Below are positions 1-10,443 of a DNA stretch of 64,000 bases, one piece after another. Made by a program: the position numbers and the translations under genes. This stretch comes from Absidia repens (Eukaryota > Mucoromycota > Mucoromycetes > Mucorales > Cunninghamellaceae): NCBI GenBank assembly GCA_002105175.1, contig MCGE01000023.1:484501-548500 (forward strand). The letters are read 5' to 3'. Position 1 is the first letter of the stretch. Each line of letters starts with the position of its first letter. Under the pieces are notes generated by a model that saw only the letters and a list, made by a program, of their open reading frames with translations, ran no database searches and was not told where the DNA came from.

Positions 1-1139
1 AAAGGTGTAAGGCCGTCATATCACCTGATAGCAAATAATCATCATCTCTGTCACTAGGTAATCCTCGATATTGAGCATTCGATGTTGGCATTGACGATCC
101 AGTGGCATTGTGTGTGTTGTATGAGTTATCGTCGTTGCTCATATGGTTTGTCTTCACTTGATTATACCAGTCCATCATTTTTTTCTTGGCAGCTAAGTAC
201 ATATACAAGAAACAATATAAATAAGATACAGTCACATGTGGCCAATTTTTTAACGTTCCAACCCTGTTTCATTTCATTAGACTTACCATTTCCTGCTTCG
301 ATCATTTTTTCCTTGATAACTGGAAGTTCCTCTAAAAGCACACAATATAATCATTAGTTAATACCTTTGCTTATATAGTTTTATCATGCTCCAACTTGTA
401 AATTGATTCATACCTTGTATATCTTTGATGAATTCATCCATCGGACCTTCTTCAGATTGTTGTTGATTTTGCTGCTGTCGCTGTCTGCTTTCTACAAGTA
501 AAACAAGCATCATGGCACTATCAGTTAATTGTATTTTTCACTTCATCATTGTTTTTAATACGACTTACGATGTTGTTGCACCCGTTGGCGCTCGTCTTCC
601 AAGGCTAATTGTTTCGCGTATTCTTCATCCAAACGCATTTGTTCCTCAGGAGAAACAGGCTGTTGCTGAGGTCTGGGTGGCATGGCAGGTGTTTCCTCAT
701 CTTGGTTAGCATCTTCAATTGTTGTTGTGTGACGCTGTTGTTGAGTGGGTGGTGCAGAGGTTGGTTCAGGTCGATAATCAGGGTCAGACATACGTAGTAA
801 ATCTTCAAATGATCTTTCGACGTTTCCTTGATGGCTGTCTAGAATAGCTTCAATCACATCAACATCGGTGGTAGGAAATGCTTCCTTCAGCATACTGACA
901 GAAGGTGATAAGTTGTGCTGCTGCTGCTGCTGTTGTTGTTGCTGTTGTTGTTGTTGTTGGGATAAAGGAGGTGAAGACGTTTGGGTACTTTGTAAGGCTT
1001 CATCTGTTTCTCGTGGATCGGCATCGCCGGTAGTTACTGTTTCCGTTGTGAGTACTTCATGGTTTTGAATAGAGGGAGTGTCTTCTTCGGTTGAATTGAG
1101 TTTCTCTTCAGTAGTGGTGGTTTCTGGGTGATGAGACAT
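1..1139 (-). CDS. CUE-domain ubiquitin-binding protein (Cue5-like), 3' end outside window
   Basis: Exons read 569-1139, 414-491, 287-331 and 1-192, continuing past the left edge. I start at the Met at 1139, because the in-frame codons upstream encode a non-conserved hydrophobic stretch. The first ~60 residues are acidic and Ser/Thr-rich, followed by about 14 Gln (CAG/CAA). Residues ~81-120 form a CUE domain, seen from VSMLKEAFPT followed by VIEAILDSHQGNVERS and a C-terminal DLL. CUE domains bind ubiquitin; the Cue5/Tollip type act as autophagy adaptors for ubiquitinated cargo. The rest is low complexity (Pro, Gln, Glu) with a basic patch KEKMIEA...AKKKMMDW. The missing 3' end could hold an Atg8-interacting motif, so the autophagy role is inference. 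CUE assignment is firm; the exact orthologue is not. Confidence 0.8.
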
Positions 1140-1586
1140 GTTCAGAGTGAAATATAAATAAAAAAGAAGAAACAAAAAAAAGACCAATTTATAATGTCAT
1201 TCCACCAATGAATTTTGGAGCATGCGAATTTTGTGCCTGCGGACCTTTAAAAACTTGGCAAATATTATATTCAACAGACTATAAAAAAACAAGTGAGAGT
1301 GCTGTGGTTCCCCAAAAAGGCATCATAATTATCCCCTGTACTTCCATCGAGCTTCCCGAAGTTCACTCTACTTCAAATACCCTTCACACTCTAACGCACT
1401 TGGCATGTCAACCCAGTTTCGCTGTAGCCCGTTTATTTACAACTCTTTCAATCAATTCAGATGAAGACAATCTTATAAAAAATCAAGTATTTTTTTATTG
1501 AGATAAAAACATGAATAAAACAAAACAAGTAAACTATCATGTAAAGGTATGTGGGAAAAATGGAAGGGTATCAAGTAAATAACAAT
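1140..1586. other. Intergenic, promoter of the CUE gene and 3' end of the next gene
   Basis: This 447 nt gap lies between two genes that are both on the minus strand. An open frame at 1208-1501 (+) has no recognisable motif, and I do not call it. Nothing else stands out. Confidence 0.5.
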
Positions 1587-3826
1587 CTAAGAAGCCGCTG
1601 CAGGGTAGACATAAAGATTGTCACTGTTGCCGCCACTCTTTCCATCAGAAGTGAGATTCCCATCAAAGGTCCTAGTTGCTCCTTGAGGACGATGGTGACC
1701 CAAATTCATCACAGGAGTAGACACCACAAAGCCGTTGTGTGACGAGGTTGATGTTGATGACGATGGTGCTGAAGGTGGTGTTGTTGTCTGCTGAACATAG
1801 TTTTGACGAATCTGATCAAACGTATCTTGGATGCCGAGAATAAACGGGGTATCCTTATAAAGGTGATAGATGTTGGTTCGCTGGATGACAGTGAAGAGTT
1901 GGAGTAAGAGTTCATGACCCTTGTGTCGAATATCTTGTAAGTTGGATTGCAAGAAGTATGTATAGATATTGGACGCCATCACCAAGGATCGTGGTGCAGG
2001 ATAGCAATAACAATCAAAGAAGTCGCCATCATTCGCCCATTGTGTCAGGATATCCACCATACGTTGGCCATGTTCCAAGCACCGCATAAAGGAGAGTTGC
2101 ATAATGTCACCATTTGGTGGCGGTAAACAGATTTGGTGGAGATATAAAAAGGTGCCATGCCACTCGGAAAGAAAATGGTATCGTAGTCTCCGCATCCAAA
2201 CATCTTCCAGTGTTCGTTTGCATACAGGGTGGGCGCGGTTGTGCACGCATGGATCTATGCTTGGCCGAGTCGATGATTTGTCACCACAGTAACCATCCAA
2301 GTTTGATAACTGCACCGATTCCAAAGGCTGACCATCCGTTACCCAATCTGGTAGTTCATGGTATAAATCCCATAGTTCGTTTTCCAGCATTTTGATATCC
2401 TCACCACGAATCATATTTGTAGTAGACGTAAAATCACGATTGATGGATCGTTGTTGTGGTAATGGTGAAGATAATGTGGTTCCTAGCGCAGGAGGTGCTG
2501 ATAAGGGGGGATTTGTCGTAGAAGGATCCTCTGTTGATGGTGATGCTATTGTATATGTCGACATTGTTGGTGTATGTTGGTAACAAATAGTATCAATATG
2601 GTGGATGATAGCAGTGAGACGGCACTGGTAGTAAATGTATTCTTCCTTCAGTCGATCCAGGGGTTGAGCGCAATATTCCGATGGTTGTTGTCTTCCCATT
2701 TGCATATATGAGCTGTTAATGACATGAGTTTGCATTTCAAGGTTCTGTGTTGAAGCGTCTGCGTTGTATATCGCCCAGAAGAGATGCCGAAGGAGTCCTT
2801 GTTGCCAGACCGACATTGTTGTATATTGGTTGTGTAAACAATCGATCATAACAGCCATTGATTGTCGCGACAGTTTTGCTTCATCCAAGTATCCATTTTC
2901 GCTTTCGTATAACATCAAATTGAATGTTGTATGTAAACACATGATATCAGGTTGGTGTAATGTTGCCATTCTTGTCGACAAAAGGTCCCTGGTGTAGTGA
3001 TAAAAGGCATGCGAAAGATGGTCATGGTTGTCCACCTTCATAGAATGTAAATTAACAGCATGGGAGAGCATCAAAGTCATGACTGATCCTAGGAGTAAAT
3101 CATAATCGCCATTTTCGTCGAGATGAGGGGTAATAAAATCAGGCAAAGATGAGAAGGAGAAACAGTCGTTGTACATAGCAATCAGCATATCCACTTCTTC
3201 CACCGATATTAATGCACGGGCAATATCAATAGGAAATTCGTTTGATTCCAAGGGTCGTAAGAAAGTGGATACCGTTTTCTTATCCAAACCATCGATGAGA
3301 GTCAGTAACGATGAGTTCCGTTCATACATAGATTGAAAAACACGGTCTTGCAGTTGCCAATCAGATGGACTTTGTGAAGAGATCTTGCCAAATCTTGTCC
3401 CCAGCTGTTGTTGCAATATACTGTACATGTCCACTTCTCCCACAGTGTAGCGTTCGAGTTGTCTTTTGCTGTTTGCTGGTGTTTGTTGTTCGGTAAGGTC
3501 TGATTTCTTGAAGTACTTCTTGAGTTGAGCGTATTTTCCTTTGGTTTCGTATAGCAGTTGTTCAAGAATGATGGCTTGTTGTTCTTGTGAGAGATTGCTG
3601 TAAGGGAATTCCTTCGCATAGAGACATTTGCGATTATTTTCCGCACAGTTTCGACATGGGTTGCCTTTATCGCATTGTTTTCTCGAGGACCTGCATCTAG
3701 ATAAATCCAGAAGAATAGTAAGAATATTATTTGTGGATGCTATCTACATAATTTTTATCCAACTTACTGAATACAAGTTTCACATTGTCTTCTTCTTTTC
3801 TTAGTGAGGCGTTGCTGTGAACTCAT
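1587..3826 (-). CDS. Zn2Cys6 fungal-type transcription factor
   Basis: Two exons, 3768-3826 and 1587-3696, give 722 residues. The intron interrupts the zinc cluster. Residues 18-44 read C-x2-C-x6-C-x5-C-x2-C-x6-C (Cys 18, 21, 28, 34, 37, 44), the canonical Gal4-type binuclear cluster, preceded by a basic stretch KKRRR. A possible coiled coil follows at ~55-85. The long middle region looks like the fungal-specific transcription factor (MHR) domain, with helical, aromatic-rich segments and Cys/Trp-containing motifs. The C-terminus is Ser/Thr/Pro-rich. Such proteins bind CGG half-sites and regulate metabolism; the target here cannot be told. It is head-to-head with a second Zn2Cys6 gene 204 nt away. 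The two clusters differ too much for a recent tandem duplication. Confidence 0.88.
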
Positions 3827-4030
3827 ATCGTGGTGGAATAATACGAGAAAAATGAAATTAATAACAGAAATGAAAATAGGGAATTTGTAAAACGTTAAAT
3901 CAACTTCGAAAGTTGTATTTTCTTGTGCACCTTAATGTTTAAAACCCAGATATTTGCCTCCACACTGGCCCTCCCTTTTTCTTTTCATTTAATTTTTGTT
4001 TTTTACCCAACCGACATACGTTGTTTTTAC
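3827..4030. promoter_or_regulatory. Shared divergent promoter of two Zn2Cys6 genes
   Basis: Only 204 nt separates the two start codons, so both genes must draw on this interval. It is AT-rich, with pyrimidine tracts close to the plus-strand ATG. I see no clear CGG-N-CCG palindrome that would argue for autoregulation. Confidence 0.6.
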
Positions 4031-6636
4031 ATGCCATCTAAACGTCCATTAAAAGACTCCAACGATACCACAGCTGAAATAGACGCTCCACAAAGGTCTA
4101 GTAGGGAATCGAAGAAGTGTAACGAGTAAGCAATATTTTGACTCCTCTTGTTTATTTAAGAGTATACTCCCAACTCATCTTTTATTGTTTGATTATTTAT
4201 TAGGTGCCGACGTCGCCATGTAAAATGTGATGAACAAAGGCCCAAGTGTAGCAACTGTGTCAAGACCAATGCTGACTGTAGCTACTCCCATCGCGGTATT
4301 CGTTATGATCACATTTCTGACCGACAAAAACGAGACGACATGTATACTGAAATTGACGATATCTCCAAAAGGGTGGAAGTATTACTGACGAAGTTACAAA
4401 AAGAAGTAAGTGCAAGAATCCAGTATGTTATTTTGAATTCGTATGGACAAACAAAACTTATTTTCATTTCTATTTATTTTGGAATACAATAGCCAATCTA
4501 CGATGATGTTGCTCGTCTTGCTCTTGGTTACGGCTGGGAAGTTACTATGTCTCCTGGTGGCCAAAAACAAATCAATACCAATATTGAAACCACTTCTCAG
4601 CTGGCAGCCTTGGTTCCCAATGCACTTAGTGAAGTTTATGTTCCTGGTCAGTCTCGATCAAGCTCACAACCTCCCTTATCATCGTCTTCAACTTCCTCGG
4701 CATCGTCATCTCCTTCCAGCAGGGGTTACTTATCCTTATCTTCAGCATCTACATCAACATCAACATCAACATCAACATCCGCCACTAATACCGTACTCTC
4801 AACTGCTACTAATGCGAAATCATCATCTTCCATCAAACCTCGAAAAACCAAGAGAGTAACTTTGGAAAGCTATGTCGCAGCTTATACTAATCCATCCATT
4901 CATGTCTTGTCCAACGCTATCGCCACTTGTCCATCTCTCTTTACTGCCATCATGTCTCCTCGGTTACTTTCTCAATTTGCTGGTCATCCTCAACTGTCCA
5001 TGCTCCATACTTCTGCATGCTGCACTCTCTCACTCAACTCATGCATTCACAATCCTCAAGGTTTATTTACATCTTCCACTTTGGCTTCTTTTGACTCTCC
5101 CAATAGCGGTTCGGTGAGTGGACCTGGTATGAACGATTTGACCAGCATATCCAATTTGACTTCGAAAGATCTTTCCCATTATCTTGGCACCAATGTTGAT
5201 GAACTTACCCATTTTCCACCTCAACCACGCTTTGCTGAATGCAGCCTGGCCAATCTTTATTGGAACCTTCTCAAAACCGCAAAACTGTTGGATGATGGGA
5301 ACTTTAGTCAAGCTTATGTGAATCTTGGTGTTATGATTACCAAAGTATTTACTCTGGAACTCCACTGCCCTGATGGGTACAAGCAATTCAAGACCCCTTT
5401 GGAAAAGGAAGCTGCCAAGCGCATCTTTTGGTCCATTTGGCTGTTTGATACACAGATGCCCCTGTTGCAAGAAGGACGACCCACGATCAAATTGGAAGAT
5501 ATCACCATTGACAAGCCGTGCTCTTTGAAAGAATACACCAACGAGGAAATGCTCTCAACTTCATCGTCAACAATACAGACACATACACAATCGTCAGCAT
5601 CTGTATCACCATCATTGTCATCGCCATCCACTGCATTGGCTATTGAAGAAGACGATGAAGATATCTATCACACAAAATGCTTGCGCTATTTGGTAGAAGT
5701 TCGACATATCCGTGTGCAACTTGAAAATACACTTGCCTCTTTCCAAGGATGGGATGATGACAAAGCTGTTCTCTCGATGATTACTCAACAAATGCGGATG
5801 CTTCGACGTTATTATGAACATTTGGATGATAAACTCAAGTTGGAGGCGTATTTGAAAGACAACACAAGCATTGGCTGGGCCTTACGCGCGAAGTCTATCC
5901 TCCTTTTGGAACATGCTATGAACTGGTTGGTGCTGTTCGATCGCTTCTTACCACTTCGAAACGAAGAAAAACCGGTGACTCCATTCCCTGCGAACATGGC
6001 AGTTCACTTTTGCCGACAAGCTGCGGATGCAATGTCGTTGGTCTTTGAAAAATGGCTCACTGCGCAAAACGATTGTCAATTCCGATGGTTCTTCAGTCAC
6101 TTTGTTAACTGTTTGGAAATCCATAAGGTACTATAATTGCATGTGTGTATGTATTTCATATTTATGGCATTTATCTCATTGCTTTTTATTCTCCTTTTTA
6201 TTAATAGTACATCGCGACCTATTCGGCTGAACACACAGTGCACAAATGGAAAGCTTATGCCTCTCTCAACTTCATGATGTATTGTCTTCGAGAAATCCCT
6301 GTGGTTGAACTTCCTATGGGTCGCCGAGTACACAATGATCTATGCCAACTGGTGGTGAAGCTCCGTGATATTGTTGGAAACTGCTGGAATCCAACTGAAG
6401 AGCATGATCTGATTGACAGTTTCACTAAATACTTCTCTGACTGGCGACCTTCTTTTGACGTCATGGACACCAATGACAATGGATCTTTATTTGCGAAGGA
6501 ATCGTCTACTATGTTTATCATCATCCAAATGCAGAAGAAAGGCAAGCCTGCTCCATCCCCTACGGTCTTTACTCCCAGTAATGGTGCGTCCTCTATTTTA
6601 CCATCCTCAGGTACCACTGGTGTGACTGTGGCATGA
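4031..6636 (+). CDS. Zn2Cys6 fungal-type transcription factor with MHR domain
   Basis: Exons 4031-4125, 4204-4405, 4493-6127 and 6208-6636 give 786 residues. The first intron splits the zinc cluster. Cys 30, 33, 40, 47, 50 and 57 match C-x2-C-x6-C-x6-C-x2-C-x6-C with the usual RRRHVKCD core. A short coiled coil (DDISKRVEVLLTKL) follows and would support dimerisation. Residues ~130-190 are Ser/Thr-rich, including a TCAACA-coded Ser-Thr repeat. The middle holds a fungal transcription factor (PF04082-like) region, recognisable from the block KRIFWSIWLFDTQMPLLQEGRP. The start at 4031 is the first Met that leads into the cluster. Function as a DNA-binding regulator is established for the family; the regulon is unknown. 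Confidence 0.9.
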
Positions 6637-6765
6637 TTCGATTCCTCTGCTCTTAGTTTGTTCTAACCCCGATCTGCCTTTTTTTTTTATATTTTATCAT
6701 TTTATATTTTTTATCCAAATTTGATTCCCTCTCCCCTTATTTCTATATTTATTTTTATTTTTTTC

Positions 6766-6771
6766 AATAAA
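6766..6771 (+). terminator. Poly(A) signal AATAAA of the upstream Zn2Cys6 gene
   Basis: An AATAAA preceded by a T-rich stretch lies 130 nt after the stop codon of the plus-strand Zn2Cys6 gene and only 30 nt before the RRP46 start codon. No other AATAAA was noticed in this short gap. Confidence 0.5.
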
Positions 6772-6800
6772 AGCCATACCTTCTATCTACCTTCACCATT

Positions 6801-7869
6801 ATGTCAACCCGCTTGGATCAACGATCAGATAACAAAGAAATTCGTCCTTTATCAACGTCACAGAATATCCTGAATCGTGCCGATGGATCAGCGAAATTTA
6901 GCTTTGGTAAGTAGTGAACAATAAACAACGTTAAGGTGTGTACCGTGTTAGTTTTATGATCTTGATACTCACACTCTTCTTTATATTTATTATTATTCTG
7001 ATTGTGCTTGCTGCTGTTGCGGGGTGAATGTAATCTAGGCGAGACCTCTGTCATGGTATCAGTATGTGGACCTATGGATGTTTCACTCAGAGACGAAAAA
7101 TTGGACGAAGCCACTGTAGAAGTCGTTGTCCGCCCTGCTACTGGTTACGCTCAAACGAATGAAAAACTCATGGAAAGCACATTACGAACTACCTTTGAGC
7201 CTATCATTCTCTCCGGCATGATGCCTCGCACTTTAATCGAAATTGTAGTACAGATTGAAAAGGACGACGGATCGGTAAAGTAGAAACCCCCTCCCGCCTT
7301 TCCGCCTGCGTGTGAAGAAAACACAGTGCTTATGATTAATCAATGCTTGATATTTTTTTAGGTCCTTTCTGCTGCGATCAATGGAATTGCATTGGCTCTA
7401 TTGGATGCAGGACTTCCCATGAAATACTTGCCTTCTTCAGTGACTTGTGCTGTGGATAAAGCAACAGACGATATTATAGTAGATCCAACATCAAAGGAAC
7501 TGGAGGTAAGTTTGAGTAGGGATATCTGAATTGAAATCACCAATATGGATCTAACATTTTGCTTAACTACTGTTATAGAATACATCGTCATGTCACACTT
7601 TTGCATTTGATGGCACCAGCACTAAACCTCATATTCTCTTGTCAAATTCCATTGGCCAATTCAGTGAACAACAGGTAAGCATTAATAAATACGATTTTTT
7701 TCAGACTTATTGATTGTTCATTGCTTAATATGGCTCTTATGTTTCATTTTATTGATAGTACTTTGCTTGTCATGATTTATGTTTTGAGGCTGTTGACAAA
7801 GTTCAAGGCTTTTTACGGGTGTCTGTAGAATCGAAAAAAGAAAAAGAATATCAACAATTACATCAATAA
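6801..7869 (+). CDS. RRP46: Exosome complex subunit RRP46 (EXOSC5)
   Basis: Exons 6801-6906, 7039-7274, 7362-7505, 7579-7674 and 7759-7869 give 230 residues, the usual length. The protein is an RNase PH-fold subunit of the nine-subunit exosome ring that guides RNA to Rrp44/Rrp6 in nucleus and cytoplasm. Recognisable blocks are NILNRADGSAKFSFG, SVCGPMDVSLRDEKLDEA, FEPIILSGMMPRT and AINGIALALLDAG. Fungal and animal RRP46 is catalytically inactive, and I see no set of phosphorolytic residues. The gene starts 164 nt after the stop of the upstream gene. Its stop codon TAA lies inside an AATAAA string (7865-7870). Confidence 0.93.
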
Positions 7870-8559
7870 AAATCTCAATCTTTAGACTTTATATTACATT
7901 TTTTATTTTGATTGACTGTCAGGGGATGGAGCAATTTTCACATGTGTTGGGAGGGAAAAATGACTTGTATGATGGTTGCTTGGGAATGTTTTTATATACA
8001 TTGGATGGTATGATGCTGTGATAGGATGGGATAAATGGATACATGACTCGTCTCAATGACTCTTGATATGTGGTGGACTATAGATTCGCAAGATGAGCTA
8101 CGCTTGTCTCGGTGGTGCAATTCATTGGAATGACAATGTCGGCTTTAATTTATGCGGTTAGTTTGGACTTGTGTTATATGTTAGTGCAATAAAATTGAAG
8201 TACTGTGTAGGGCAGTTATTTATGAATTTGCTATATCAAGAGTGGTGATATCAATGCTGTATATGATTTGGGTTGCGGGTATAATAGGAAAAAAAAAGGA
8301 ATTAGACGCTTATCCTGGTATCGATTTTACAGTTTGTTAACAAATATAAAGTATGCAGCCCTAGTGCTGAAGATGAATGAATTGCTCTTTTTTTTTTTTT
8401 GAAGGGTGTAAAGGGAAGAGAGGACCGTTGTCTTGGGCGAGCTCAGCCTCAGAACAAGTCTTGTATGAACGGGATAAGGCTCGGGGCATATCACTCTTAA
8501 AACCCAACAAAAAGAGGCCCCCGCCTGTATTTAGGGGTAATTAGGGGTAAAGGTTGGAG

Positions 8560-9515
8560 TGGGTATTTTGATGTTATGGGAAGAGCGGTCTTTATCCTTC
8601 CACTATGGTGGGAAAACCTTTGGTACCCACCTGATTTTTGTTTGAGTTCTATGTCTGCTTTATTATTATACAATGTGTAAGGAAAATAATGGACTGGATA
8701 TATACAATATGTCCGGTCTAGTGGAGATCATAATATTTTTGGGGAAGACTACGCTTGTAGCATTGTCTTGGTTAATTTATATGACAAATTGACTACAATA
8801 AGGGACACTCCTTATGTAAGTGACTTGGACCTGCCGAGCAGGCATTCTGGCTCTGGAATTGGAAAAATAGTCATAGTGAGTGGGCTAGAAAGTAGGCTCT
8901 GGTAGCGTATTTACAAAATAGCCACAAAAAATAGCTTCACTCATTATATAAAGGTCGGAGGATGGTAATAAATTTTATATTTTATTTGAAGCCATATGGT
9001 ACATATTAAACTAGAAGAACGGAATTTATTTTGACAAGAATATAATGTAAGGATGGGGAAGACAATCATGGGATTTAAAGAATGGTTAATACTAGCGAAA
9101 AAGGGACGATGGTAATAGAAAAAGGATCTATTGCACAAGACATGGGGAGACGACAGGGACATATTTAATTAAATTATGTATAATGAGACATATTTTATTC
9201 AGATGTAGATACAAAGTGTGGATAAACTAAAACTAAGCTAATGAAAGATTCGGAAATCCAGTTAATGGTTGTCTTGAATCTTGGTTCCAAAATGGAAGGG
9301 TTTCCCCATGCATGTTGTAATCCCTGTGCTGAAACCCCTTCTAAACTAGTCCCAACACTAATCTAAGTCCAATTTAACACCATAGAGATTGAATGGCAAA
9401 GAAAAATTGAAGGACAAAAAAAAAAAAAAAAAAATGGAAACAAAAAGAGAGGGTGGGAAAAATAAAAAATACGGGGAAAAATAGAACTTCACGTGGCCGG
9501 GATTTGAAACTGTTC
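8560..9515 (+). repeat. Dispersed non-coding repeat, long copy A
   Basis: This segment aligns by eye, with indels, to 43775-44640. Shared blocks in order are AATAATGGACTGGATA / AATAATGAACTGGATA, the CTCATTATATAA block, TTGCACAAGACATG / TTGCGCAAGACATG, TATTTTATTCAGATGTAGAT, CCCATGCATGTTG / CCTGATGCATGTTG, CACTAATCTAAGTC, an A-run, and finally CGGGATTTGAAA. No coding capacity, target-site duplication or terminal inverted repeat is evident. It could be a decayed retroelement, a solo LTR or a non-autonomous DNA element. Confidence 0.65.
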
Positions 9516-9717
9516 TTGTGATTTTTTTTTAGTCAACTAACTTGGATACAATAAACGTAACTTTCACGTTTTCTTTTCTCTCTCTTATTTTTATCACACA
9601 ACCACAATATGGTAGTTTTCTTCTTATTAGAGTATTCACCACCATCAGAAGACTGCTTCTCTTCCCACGAAGGCTCTGGGCTCAGAGGAAACGCGAATTA
9701 GTTTAGTCCTCCTCCCT

Positions 9718-9810
9718 CACCGTAGAATAGGTTTGCCATTCACCGTAGAATAGTTTACTTTCTTTACTTGAACTACATAGTTTGTCATTTGTTATGTTCA
9801 TTCTTACAAA
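9718..9810 (+). repeat. CACCGTAGAATAG repeat, copy 1
   Basis: CACCGTAGAATAG occurs twice (9718-9730 and 9741-9753), followed after ~50 nt by GTTATGTTCATTCTTACAA. The same order of elements recurs in diverged form at 40023-40135. Confidence 0.5.
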
Positions 9811-10332
9811 TAAATAAACGGGATATATTCCCTACATGAGAGAGTTTCACAAAAATGCATATTCTTGTATAAATTTAGAGGGGGGGTCTCTGAAGGATAA
9901 GACGATGGCAACTGGCAGTTCGATGATGTTTTTCACACATTTGGTCAAAAAACAAAAAGAAAAAAGTATATAAGGGGAAGGAATTATTTTTCATACTTGG
10001 TTTCTAATTCTCTTCGACGTATATACACAACTGTTACCGTCTCACACTAGCCCTGAACACCATCCATCCAGTCACTTAATTTTTTATCCGAATAGGTTTA
10101 ACATCCCATGGTCAAGTCCATCTTATTGCACAATTCTAACCCGAATGAATTAAAATACCATGCCTTCTCATACGTAGCTATCAATTTTTCATTGTGAAAC
10201 AAACCCAGTGTTCAATAACACATTGTTCATTAAAAAAGAAGACGATTGTCAACAAATATCAGCGCTAAACATAATTGCTTTATTCGGTTAATGAATAAAT
10301 AAAATATAAATGAAATAATGAAATACTATAAT

Positions 10333-10386
10333 ATTATACTATACTATACTATACTATACTACTACGACTACTACGACTACTACTAA
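10333..10386 (+). repeat. Microsatellite (ATACT)n then (ACTACG)n-like
   Basis: About six tandem ATACT units run into ACTACGACTACTACG-type units. It lies just beyond the 3' end of the ceramide glucosyltransferase gene. Confidence 0.8.
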
Positions 10387-10443
10387 TTTAACTAAGTCTA
10401 ATTGAATATATATATATGTAACACTATCATATTCATAAACAAA

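Larger units (their letters stand above)
7870..10443. other. Gene-poor intergenic stretch with dispersed repeats
   Basis: This 2.6 kb stretch has no open frame with a recognisable motif and no splice-linked exon chain. It holds a long copy of a dispersed repeat (about 8560-9515), a second short repeat (9718-9810) and a pentanucleotide microsatellite (10333-10386), each listed separately. A GC-richer patch at ~8420-8560 (GGACCGTTGTCTTGGGCGAG) has no tRNA or 5S signature that I can find. Confidence 0.6.

Noticed and set aside
1208..1501. 97-residue plus-strand open frame next to the CUE gene
   Set aside because: No domain, no splice-linked partner and composition like the intergenic background.
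8420..8560. Possible structural RNA in a GC-richer patch
   Set aside because: No cloverleaf, A/B box or 5S consensus could be found by eye, and no terminator-like T-run follows at a fitting distance.
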